Positions 1-6,304 of a stretch of 47,240 nucleotides of DNA are shown piece after piece (the first letter of the stretch is position 1; each line of letters begins with the position of its first letter). The stretch covers positions 1 to 47,240 of the forward strand of contig CALUKD010000028.1 of the NCBI GenBank assembly GCA_944321125.1, in the 5' to 3' direction. The position numbers and the translations under genes are program-made. This DNA is from Candidatus Butyricimonas faecavium (GTDB taxonomy: Bacteria; Bacteroidota; Bacteroidia; Bacteroidales; Marinifilaceae). The notes under the pieces are model-generated. The model was not told the origin of the DNA. It did no database searches and worked only from the letters and a program-made list of their open reading frames with translations.

Positions 1-118
1 TACGTTTGATGATTTTTAAGGATTCTGACATAGGTTTACTTAGATTTACAGTAAACTTTTCTCAGGATAATACACCTGAATTTTACCAAAGTAATAACAA
101 GGATTTAATCTCTTTCGA

Positions 119-176
119 CCCATTTCCCTTCCTTTCATCGCCCTTTCATCACCCTTGGGAAAGGATGGGAAAAGGG
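119..176. repeat. Imperfect polypyrimidine/polypurine inverted repeat
   Basis: The left arm at 119-136 and the right arm at 159-176 (GAAAGGATGGGAAAAGGG) are reverse complements at 16 of 18 positions. The 22-base loop contains a second copy of the motif CCTTTCATC that also ends the left arm. The strand bias, with C/T on one arm and G/A on the other, is striking. No gene is visible around it. It could end a transcript coming from left of the window or be an interspersed element; its function is unknown. Confidence 0.6.
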
Positions 177-205
177 TTTTATATGGGGAATTAAATGGTT
201 GCATG

Positions 206-250
206 AGATTATAACCCTAATATAATCTTGTTATATCCTATAGCTTAGGG
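206..250. repeat. Nested short inverted repeats in the left intergenic region
   Basis: AGATTATA at 206-213 pairs exactly with TATAATCT at 221-228. CCCTAA at 215-220, in the loop of that hairpin, pairs with TTAGGG at 245-250. The two pairings are mutually exclusive. I see nothing else in 1-261 that supports a gene. Confidence 0.4.
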
Positions 251-261
251 GGGAAACTAGT

Positions 262-298
262 AATAAAGCCGACACTATCAGCTAGAGTCGACTTTATT
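262..298 (-). terminator. Terminator of the small alpha/beta hydrolase gene
   Basis: AATAAAGCCGAC (262-273) and GTCGACTTTATT (287-298) form a 12-bp stem. The one irregular pair is a G-U wobble in the minus-strand transcript. It lies just after the stop codon of the gene ending at 316. Confidence 0.65.
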
Positions 299-315
299 CT
301 AATATAGTGTGATTG

Positions 316-900
316 TCAATGTGTTTTAAACCAACGGAAGACATTCCGTACCGTTTTATCCAGAACAAGAGGATCTTCGAAATATTGTGCATGAGTAACA
401 GCCCCCTCCCATATCGCTAATTTTTCCTCCGCACAGATCGTGTCGTACACGCGTTGAGCAGATTGGTACCCCTTTTCGTTTTCACCTCCGTGAATAACGA
501 TTGTCGGAATTTTTACCCGAGATGCCTCTTTGCGTTTATAGCATCCTGCCACCAAAGCGATAGCTTTCAGTCGTTTTTCCACTTCTATACTGGCCAGAAC
601 TTCATTCGTTCCGTTACATATCCCCATGGCATACATTTTATTGGGATCAACTTCATCTTTTAAGCTCAAATAATCAATAGCTGCTTTTACATTCTGAGTT
701 TCCTCTATTCCTAAGACGACAAAACCATAGTTTGCCAACCGCGTGGCATATTGTAATAATACCATACTCTTTGAGGCATCTTTAGGCCCCAAAACAAGTA
801 TTGCCGGTTTTTTACCTTTTTCTTGTGGATTACACAACCAGCCTTTACAATCAATTCCTCCATTTGATAAAGTGACGTCTTCGCATTTATAAGTTCTCAT
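316..900 (-). CDS. Small dienelactone-hydrolase-like alpha/beta hydrolase
   Basis: This 194-residue protein has the strand/nucleophile-elbow/His order of the alpha/beta hydrolase fold. The elbow reads GICNG, so the likely nucleophile is Cys95, as in dienelactone hydrolases, rather than Ser. His170 in the segment VTHAQYF fits the catalytic base; the acid is less clear, with Glu140 or Glu142 after VIHGG as candidates. There is no signal peptide, so it is probably cytosolic. It is shorter than typical 230-250-residue dienelactone hydrolases because the N-terminal part is compact. A GGAG motif lies 5 bases before the start codon, and a 14-bp inverted repeat (918-931) lies in the leader. The substrate is unknown. 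The family call is fairly secure; the activity is inference. Confidence 0.75.
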   Translation of the reverse strand: MRTYKCEDVTLSNGGIDCKGWLCNPQEKGKKPAILVLGPKDASKSMVLLQYATRLANYGFVVLGIEETQNVKAAIDYLSLKDEVDPNKMYAMGICNGTNEVLASIEVEKRLKAIALVAGCYKRKEASRVKIPTIVIHGGENEKGYQSAQRVYDTICAEEKLAIWEGAVTHAQYFEDPLVLDKTVRNVFRWFKTH

Positions 901-994
901 ACAATTCTCCGTGTTAAATTCAATTTTGAATGTTGTTACGGGAACTTATAAGGCAAAGTTGCACAAAATACATATAAAAAATATGCTATTTTGT

Positions 995-1040
995 TAATAA
1001 AAAAGAGATCGTTTAAGCCTTGACGATCTCTTTTTTATTA
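995..1040 (-). terminator. Strong intrinsic terminator after rbr
   Basis: TAATAAAAAAGAGATCGT at 995-1012 is exactly complementary to 1023-1040, an 18-bp perfect stem with a 10-base loop. The A-tract on one side and T-tract on the other would let it act in both directions. It begins 22 bases past the rubrerythrin stop codon. Confidence 0.85.
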
Positions 1041-1061
1041 TATAGAGTAACCTATAATAGA

Positions 1062-1610
1062 TTACTTGAAGTAACGATTGTATAAACCTTCGAAACCTTT
1101 ACCATGACGGGCTTCGTCTTTGCACATTTCATGAACGGTATCATGGATAGCATCCAAATCCAATTTTTTAGCTAAAGTAGCAATACGCTTTTTATCTTCG
1201 CAAGCACCAGCTTCTGCCTCCATACGTTTTTTCAAGTTTGTTTTGGTATCCCAAACACATTCTCCTAATAATTCTGCAAATTTAGCCGCATGTTCTGCCT
1301 CTTCAAAAGCATAGCGTTTGAAAGCCTCTGCAATCTCCGGATAACCTTCACGATCAGCTTGACGACTCATAGCCAAATACATCCCAACTTCTGAACATTC
1401 TCCGTTGAAATGTGCTCTCAACCCTTCGAGAACTTCAGGATCAACTCCTTTTGCTACACCAAGACGATGCTCGTCAACAAATGTCAAAGCACCTTCAGTT
1501 TCAACTAATTCTTTGAACTTGCTTTTCGGTTGTTTACATTGAGGACAAATTTCCGGAGCTTCATCTCCTTCATGAACGTAGCCACATACGGTACAAATAA
1601 ATTTTTTCAT
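1062..1610 (-). CDS. rbr: Rubrerythrin (N-terminal rubredoxin-like domain)
   Basis: Rubrerythrin reduces hydrogen peroxide in the cytoplasm of anaerobes using a diiron centre and a rubredoxin-like iron site. The 182-residue product starts with a rubredoxin-type knuckle pair (CTVCG and CPQC within about 20 residues). A ferritin-like four-helix domain follows, with [16 protein letters not shown] and the C-terminal DEARHGKGF metal-ligand motifs. The rubredoxin domain comes first, as in the reverse rubrerythrins of clostridia. I chose the ATG at 1610 because the open frame further upstream overlaps the end of perR and encodes only a basic, non-homologous stretch. It lies 17 bases downstream of perR on the same strand and is probably co-transcribed from the perR promoter, so peroxide stress should induce it. 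Confidence 0.93.
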   Translation of the reverse strand: MKKFICTVCGYVHEGDEAPEICPQCKQPKSKFKELVETEGALTFVDEHRLGVAKGVDPEVLEGLRAHFNGECSEVGMYLAMSRQADREGYPEIAEAFKRYAFEEAEHAAKFAELLGECVWDTKTNLKKRMEAEAGACEDKKRIATLAKKLDLDAIHDTVHEMCKDEARHGKGFEGLYNRYFK

Positions 1611-1627
1611 AACGCACTTTTTAAATG

Positions 1628-2065
1628 TTATAATAATATGTTTTTTCTTTTTTCTTCGGCGCATTTTTTACAATACCCCTTGTAATAAAGATGAATTTCT
1701 GTAATGATCAATTCCCCTACTCCTTCCAATTGTATCGCATCTTGATTTTCAACCGGAAGATCATACACGCAACCACATCCCAAGCACATGAAATGAGCAT
1801 GACTCGACGTGTCAATATCAAATCGTACGTTTTTTTCATCAATCACAAGAGTTTTCACCGCACCTTGTTCCGTGAATAATTTCATCGTATTGTATATGGT
1901 CGTTTTAGACAAAGTAGGCATGATCGGATATAAAGCATTATAAATCTCGTCAGCTGTCGGATGTACCCGGTGTGCCATCAAATAATCCATAATTGCCATT
2001 CGTTGCATAGATGGTTTGATGTTATATTTTAGTAAGTACTCCCGTGTTCCTTGGACTGTATTCAT
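1628..2065 (-). CDS. perR: PerR-type peroxide-sensing Fur family repressor
   Basis: This 145-residue Fur-family protein has an N-terminal winged helix and a C-terminal dimerisation domain with two structural-zinc CxxC pairs (CLGC and CKKC). PerR-type metal ligands are in place: His in HPTADEIY, Asp in [13 protein letters not shown], the two His of HAH, and Asp in CGCVYDLP. These match the His37, Asp85, His91, His93 and Asp104 set of Bacillus PerR, in which metal-catalysed His oxidation releases DNA. It is the first gene of a perR-rbr operon and has a near-perfect PerR-type box just before its start codon, implying autoregulation. The choice of PerR over Fur rests on the RFD residue, the box and the rubrerythrin partner. 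Confidence 0.9.
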   Translation of the reverse strand: MNTVQGTREYLLKYNIKPSMQRMAIMDYLMAHRVHPTADEIYNALYPIMPTLSKTTIYNTMKLFTEQGAVKTLVIDEKNVRFDIDTSSHAHFMCLGCGCVYDLPVENQDAIQLEGVGELIITEIHLYYKGYCKKCAEEKRKNILL

Positions 2066-2072
2066 TGCTTAT

Positions 2073-2087
2073 TTGTAATCGTTACAA
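2073..2087. promoter_or_regulatory. PerR-box operator of perR-rbr
   Basis: TTGTAATCGTTACAA is a 7-1-7 inverted repeat in which TTGTAA and TTACAA match perfectly around a three-base centre. It has the same 15-bp geometry as the Bacillus PerR box. It lies 7 bases upstream of the perR start codon and downstream of the predicted transcription start, where bound repressor would block elongation or initiation. Confidence 0.75.
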
Positions 2088-2101
2088 TTTTATATCGAAT
2101 G

Positions 2102-2131
2102 CAAATATCGCTATCTTTTTTATAAATGCAA
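2102..2131 (-). promoter_or_regulatory. Predicted perR-rbr promoter (Bacteroidetes type)
   Basis: On the minus strand GATATTTG (2109-2102) differs from the -7 consensus TAnnTTTG at one base. A TTG -33 element (2131-2129) is spaced 19 bases away. Transcription would start near 2095, leaving a short leader that contains the PerR-type box. Confidence 0.5.
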
Positions 2132-2193
2132 TATCTCTGATAGTATTTTGTAAAAATTTAGAACAGTTCTAATTAGTGATGTTTACATAGAAT

Positions 2194-2228
2194 TTTGGTC
2201 ATCCCTATCTAATTATTTTATAGATTTG
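2194..2228 (+). promoter_or_regulatory. Predicted promoter of the TonB-receptor trio
   Basis: TAGATTTG at 2221-2228 matches the Bacteroidetes -7 consensus exactly. TTTG at 2194-2197 is a plausible -33 element, although the 23-base spacer is longer than the usual 19-21. The expected start site is at about 2233-2236, essentially on the first ATG of the downstream gene. Confidence 0.5.
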
Positions 2229-2232
2229 CGCC

Positions 2233-2562
2233 ATGTTTTTTATCGGACCATCAGCAAACATATTCGTTTATTTGCTTGTTTCAGCGTTCTTTGTGATATG
2301 TTTTTATGCACAAACTGAAATAAGACTCCCAGAAAGTATTCCGGGACAGGAGAGAATTATCGAATACCGAATCGGGAAAAACGAAATATATTATTGCCAA
2401 ACGAGGGAAGACGAGGAGATTATACCCTCTCCAAACTCTCCTTATTTGAAAATAACTGACGATCAATCGAAAACTGATCAATATGGTTATTTTAATCACT
2501 ATGACAATCCGAACCTTATATTACTAACACTAAGGGCCCCTCCCGCTATCCACTTGTCGTAA
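2233..2562 (+). CDS. Small single-pass membrane protein, unknown function
   Basis: This 109-residue protein has a hydrophobic segment at about residues 8-27, with the hydrophilic remainder following a possible signal-peptidase site after CFYAQ. No known domain is recognised. Codon use looks like a real gene, with balanced third positions and no rare-codon clusters. It precedes the TonB-dependent receptor by 57 bases on the same strand, so a role accessory to that receptor is likely but unproven. It contains no internal Met. If the -7 element at 2221-2228 is used, the message would be almost leaderless; otherwise transcription starts further upstream. Moderate confidence that it is translated. 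Confidence 0.6.
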   Translation: MFFIGPSANIFVYLLVSAFFVICFYAQTEIRLPESIPGQERIIEYRIGKNEIYYCQTREDEEIIPSPNSPYLKITDDQSKTDQYGYFNHYDNPNLILLTLRAPPAIHLS

Positions 2563-2619
2563 TCCTTAAAAAAAAGAGTGGAATAATTCACGGGATATAT
2601 TAATTTAAAACAATATCAA

Positions 2620-4755
2620 ATGCGGATTATATATAGCATTCTGCTATTGACATTTATTTCCGGTCATTTGTTCGCACAACGGTTCGAAACCGTGCAGACG
2701 AATGATTCGACATTCAGTGTCATTAAACAATTGAAAGAAGTCGTTATCACGGCTGAAAAGAGGGAATTGTCCATTAACGAGATACCTGTTGCTCTTAGCG
2801 TAATTAACGGAAAAAACTTGTTGAATGAGAATAATCCAGATCTCCGGAGCCTGTCGGGAATCGTTCCGAATTTTTACATGCAGGAAGGTGGCTTGAAACT
2901 ATCAACGCCGCTTTATGTCCGTGGAATTGGAACAGTATCTGGGACTCCACCCGTCGGTTTATACGTGGATGGTATTCCGATTTTTGATAAAAATGCCTTT
3001 ATATTTGATTTGTATGACATTAGGCAAATAGAAGTACTGCGAGGTCCGCAAACAACTTTGTACGGCCGGAACAGTATCATCGGTTTGATTAATATTCGGA
3101 CAAATCCTCCCGCAACAAAATTTTCTTTGCAAGCAAAAGCTGGTGTTTCCAGTTATAATTCTCAGAATTACATAATTATGGCTAATTTACCTATAAATAA
3201 AGTTCTGTATAACAAATTATCTTTTGCTTATAATCGGACGGACGGGTATTTCAAAAATGATTTTACCGGGGGAAAATCGAACGAATCGGATTCATACGAT
3301 ATTCGTTATCAAGGAAGTGTGTTTACAGATGCAGCATGGAACGTGGCGTTTGGTCTGAACTATAATCATAGTTTTGATGATGGCTACGCTTATCATGCCG
3401 TTGATTCTTTAAAAGTACACCGCTACCGGGTTAATTATAATGCAGACGCATCTTATAAACGGGATTTATTGTCCACGTTCGTGAACATTCAAAAACATTT
3501 TTCTCAAACCCTGTTGAACTGGATCACTTCTTATTCTCGGATTAAAGATAAACAGGTTCTAGATGCCGATTTTACGTATCATGATGTATTCCAAAATGAA
3601 AAGGAATCGAAACAGGATTTGATCACGCAAGAGATTAATTACCAATCTTCCCAAGGCGAGAAAATCGATTGGACACTAGGAACATTCGGTTTTTACAAGG
3701 ACCTGACAAATGAGTACCTGGCTACTTTTGGTATGGAACGTCACTTACTTCTCCCGCTGGATTTAGATCAAGCATCGTATTATAACAATACTTCAACTTG
3801 GGGAATTGCCGGATACGGACAAGTTACCGTGAAAAACCTCTTGCCGGGAATGTTCATTACTGCCGGAATCAGGTATGATTACGAGAAAGCGTCTCTCTCC
3901 TACCGGGATAGTTTGTTATTTCACGATGCAGGCCAGTTTACCGGTTATCATAATTGGGATGAAAACCATTCTTATACGGCTTGGTTGCCCAAATTTTCCA
4001 TTCTACAAAAATGGAACGAACAATTATCCACCTATTTGAATATATCTAAAGGATATAAAGCTGGTGGATACAATATCATTTCGAATGAAATGACCACGCA
4101 GGTTGTTGAACTGGAATACGGTAAAGAATCCTTGTGGAATTATGAGTTTGGAGCTAAATACTTCAGTGCTAATGGACGGTTTAATTTGAACGGGGCGCTT
4201 TTTTATATTGATTGGAAAGACCAGCAAATTTTCGTTATGGAGATGATGGGACCGATTATCAAGAACGCAGGAGACGCCCGCAGTATTGGTGCGGAAATTG
4301 ATTTAAGCTGGGAATGTCTGCCACGACTGGTTTATTTCCTTTCCTCGGGATATAGTAATTCGGAATACTACCACCACTTAACCAAGGAATACAAGGGTAA
4401 TAAAATTGTTATGGCCCCGGAATTCACGATGAACACGGGGATGTCGTACTCCAAAGCAATCAAGCGCTCATTATTCAAATCTTTCACAGCTACCACGTCT
4501 GTTACCGGTTTCGGGACCCAATATTTTGACGAGGCTAACACCATGAAACAAGAGCCCTATTTCCTTTGGAACATGGATCTGGGTATTTCCGGGAAACACA
4601 TTGATTTCCACGTGTGGGGTAAGAACATTTTAGATAAAAATTTCTTTTGCTATATGTTCAACAGTCCCGTGGGAAAGAATTTGCCAGAATACATGAAATC
4701 CGGGCAATCCGGGGCTCCCTCTCGATTCGGGGCATCTATAACAATAAAACTATAA
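2620..4755 (+). CDS. TonB-dependent outer-membrane receptor
   Basis: This 711-residue protein has a signal peptide (cleavage near GHLFAQ), then KEVVITAEKRE, which resembles a TonB-box segment. A plug domain follows with RSLSGIVPNF, YVRGIG, GLYVDGIPI and IEVLRGPQTTLYGRNSI. The remaining roughly 500 residues form a beta-barrel typical of siderophore, haem or cobalamin receptors, ending in an aromatic/hydrophobic barrel strand (FGASITIKL). It lacks the STN and CarboxypepD_reg domains of SusC proteins, so it is the classic receptor type and not a glycan transporter. The substrate cannot be read from the sequence. Its position between perR-rbr and superoxide dismutase makes an iron chelate or haem plausible. 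It is probably co-transcribed with the genes at 2233 and 4781. Confidence 0.9.
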   Translation: MRIIYSILLLTFISGHLFAQRFETVQTNDSTFSVIKQLKEVVITAEKRELSINEIPVALSVINGKNLLNENNPDLRSLSGIVPNFYMQEGGLKLSTPLYVRGIGTVSGTPPVGLYVDGIPIFDKNAFIFDLYDIRQIEVLRGPQTTLYGRNSIIGLINIRTNPPATKFSLQAKAGVSSYNSQNYIIMANLPINKVLYNKLSFAYNRTDGYFKNDFTGGKSNESDSYDIRYQGSVFTDAAWNVAFGLNYNHSFDDGYAYHAVDSLKVHRYRVNYNADASYKRDLLSTFVNIQKHFSQTLLNWITSYSRIKDKQVLDADFTYHDVFQNEKESKQDLITQEINYQSSQGEKIDWTLGTFGFYKDLTNEYLATFGMERHLLLPLDLDQASYYNNTSTWGIAGYGQVTVKNLLPGMFITAGIRYDYEKASLSYRDSLLFHDAGQFTGYHNWDENHSYTAWLPKFSILQKWNEQLSTYLNISKGYKAGGYNIISNEMTTQVVELEYGKESLWNYEFGAKYFSANGRFNLNGALFYIDWKDQQIFVMEMMGPIIKNAGDARSIGAEIDLSWECLPRLVYFLSSGYSNSEYYHHLTKEYKGNKIVMAPEFTMNTGMSYSKAIKRSLFKSFTATTSVTGFGTQYFDEANTMKQEPYFLWNMDLGISGKHIDFHVWGKNILDKNFFCYMFNSPVGKNLPEYMKSGQSGAPSRFGASITIKL

Positions 4756-4780
4756 ACAATCATTTTAAATTTTATTCAAT

Positions 4781-5455
4781 ATGAAAAATAAATTAATTTA
4801 CTTGATCTCTGTATTATTTGTGGCAGTAGTATGTTTCTCTTGCAGCGATAATAATGATAATATTAGCGATAAAGACCTTATCGGGATTTGGAATTATTCC
4901 GGAAAAGCAGTTGATATTCATTTTAAATTTGAATATAATGGTGATGAGATTAGTTTTCCTGAAGGATTAATTCCATCAGGAGTTTTTCCAGAAGGGATTC
5001 CGAGAGTTAGTGAAATGGGGATTAATATTGCCATGATTAAAATGGCTCTCCCTATGCTGGCAAACAAATATATGTCTCAATATTTCCAAGGAATTAAATT
5101 TACTTCTGATACCGAGATGGAAATATTAATGACTATGAATGACCAACCAATAACTTTAAAGACAACTTACATGATTCAAAAAGATATTATAAAAGTCAGT
5201 ACACAAAGTAATGGTTTTAAAGAGCTTTTAGGTACCATTCCCGTTAACTCTATTGATCTGAATTACAAAATAATAAACAATGAATTGACGGTATATTTAA
5301 ATACTTCTTATGTAAAAACACTCCTTGCAGTTGTCCCGTCTATTTTAAAAGTTACGGACTTAACAGAAGAACAACAAACAATGATTGAAGGGTTTGTTAA
5401 AACTTTTTCAATAAATCTTAAAACACTAGAATTCGGTGCAAAACTGAAGAAATAG
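4781..5455 (+). CDS. Lipoprotein of unknown function linked to the TonB receptor
   Basis: This 224-residue protein starts with a lipoprotein signal peptide; the lipidated Cys is in VVCFSCSDN. It is followed by an acidic Asn/Asp-rich linker typical of surface-exposed Bacteroidetes lipoproteins. The segment DLIGIWNYSG resembles the start of lipocalin-like or DUF49xx-type small beta-barrel lipoproteins, but I cannot name the family. It lies 25 bases after the receptor and ends in a strong terminator, so it is the last gene of the trio. Surface lipoproteins beside a TonB receptor often help capture ligand; that role is inferred here. Confidence 0.75.
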   Translation: MKNKLIYLISVLFVAVVCFSCSDNNDNISDKDLIGIWNYSGKAVDIHFKFEYNGDEISFPEGLIPSGVFPEGIPRVSEMGINIAMIKMALPMLANKYMSQYFQGIKFTSDTEMEILMTMNDQPITLKTTYMIQKDIIKVSTQSNGFKELLGTIPVNSIDLNYKIINNELTVYLNTSYVKTLLAVVPSILKVTDLTEEQQTMIEGFVKTFSINLKTLEFGAKLKK

Positions 5456-5460
5456 AGTCA

Positions 5461-5474
5461 TCCATGTACATGGA
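5461..5474. repeat. Perfect 14-bp palindrome after the lipoprotein stop codon
   Basis: TCCATGTACATGGA is its own reverse complement and sits between the stop codon and the terminator stem. It could be an extra hairpin in the transcript 3' end or a protein-binding site. Confidence 0.5.
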
Positions 5475-5476
5475 TA

Positions 5477-5520
5477 AAAACGGGTAGTGAAAAATAGTAA
5501 CTACCCGTTTTATTTTTTTT
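5477..5520 (+). terminator. Intrinsic terminator of the TonB-receptor trio
   Basis: AAAACGGGTAGT (5477-5488) pairs perfectly with ACTACCCGTTTT (5500-5511) and is followed by a run of T (5513-5520). Confidence 0.9.
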
Positions 5521-5610
5521 CATAAAAAGCAGTAACTTTATTCATATTTTATCGTATCCTTAGTATAGAATTTGTAAATTTAAAAACAGTTTAATTTAAA
5601 ACATAAGGAT

Positions 5611-6267
5611 ATGAAAACAGAAGAGTACAAAGAATTGGATGTGTTGATATCATCAGAGGTTATAAATACAAAAGGTGAGGATAACAAATTTAAACTACCC
5701 CCTCTACCCTATAAAGAAAATGCGTTAGAACCTTATATCAGTGAACGTACCATCCAATATCACTACGGGAAACATCTTGCAACTTATATAACGAACCTGA
5801 ATAATTTAATCGTGGGTACTGAATTCGAAAAAATGTGTTTAGAAGGTATCGTGATCAAATCCGAAGGTGGTATTTTCAATAATGCAGCACAAACATATAA
5901 TCATATTTTTTACTTCGAAACTTTCCAAGCTCATAATGCAACACAGGTTGTCCCAACTGGAAAAATAAAAGAATTGATTGATAAATCATTTGGAAGTTTC
6001 GATGTCTTTAAAGAAGCGTTTACTAAAGCAGCCACTACTTTATTTGGTTCGGGATGGGTCTGGTTAGTTGTAGATAAAGACAGTAAACTGGAAATCGTAC
6101 AAACTGGTAATGCAGATACTCCACTGAAACATGGAAAAAAACCCGTGTTGACTATTGATGTTTGGGAACACGCTTACTATTTAGACACGCAGAATGCTCG
6201 CCCGAAATACATTGAAAATTATTGGAGCATTATAAATTGGGACGTTGTAAATAAACGCTTAGGGTAA
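5611..6267 (+). CDS. sodB: Superoxide dismutase, Fe or cambialistic type
   Basis: This enzyme converts superoxide to oxygen and hydrogen peroxide in the cytoplasm. The metal ligands are visible as His51 (YHYGKH), His98 (NHIFY), Asp183 and His187 (DVWEHAYY). Gln94 in FNNAAQ corresponds to the active-site Gln of iron-type enzymes. The family core normally begins about FxLPPLPY, but here 25 extra hydrophilic residues precede it with no signal peptide. The first internal Met is at residue 75, so the extension is probably real. The gene is transcribed alone, between two strong terminators. It sits close to perR-rbr, although I see no clear PerR box in front of it. Confidence 0.93.
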   Translation: MKTEEYKELDVLISSEVINTKGEDNKFKLPPLPYKENALEPYISERTIQYHYGKHLATYITNLNNLIVGTEFEKMCLEGIVIKSEGGIFNNAAQTYNHIFYFETFQAHNATQVVPTGKIKELIDKSFGSFDVFKEAFTKAATTLFGSGWVWLVVDKDSKLEIVQTGNADTPLKHGKKPVLTIDVWEHAYYLDTQNARPKYIENYWSIINWDVVNKRLG

Positions 6268-6303
6268 TAAAAAATCGGGAGTCTTGCTCCCGATTTTTTA
6301 TTA
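6265..6303. terminator. Bidirectional terminator shared by sodB and dpp11
   Basis: TAATAAAAAATCGGGAG (6265-6281) is exactly complementary to 6287-6303, a 17-bp perfect stem with a 5-base loop. The sodB stop codon is the first three bases of the stem, and the convergent dpp11 stop codon starts two bases beyond it. Confidence 0.9.
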
Positions 6304-6304
6304 T

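Noticed and set aside
6-194. 62-residue open frame at the left end
   Set aside because: It spans the polypyrimidine hairpin, has no recognisable features, and the encoded Pro/Phe-rich stretch simply reflects the repeat.
1611-1664. Longer rubrerythrin starting at 1664
   Set aside because: The extra residues are a Lys/Arg-rich run read from the end of perR; the rubredoxin domain starts at the ATG at 1610.
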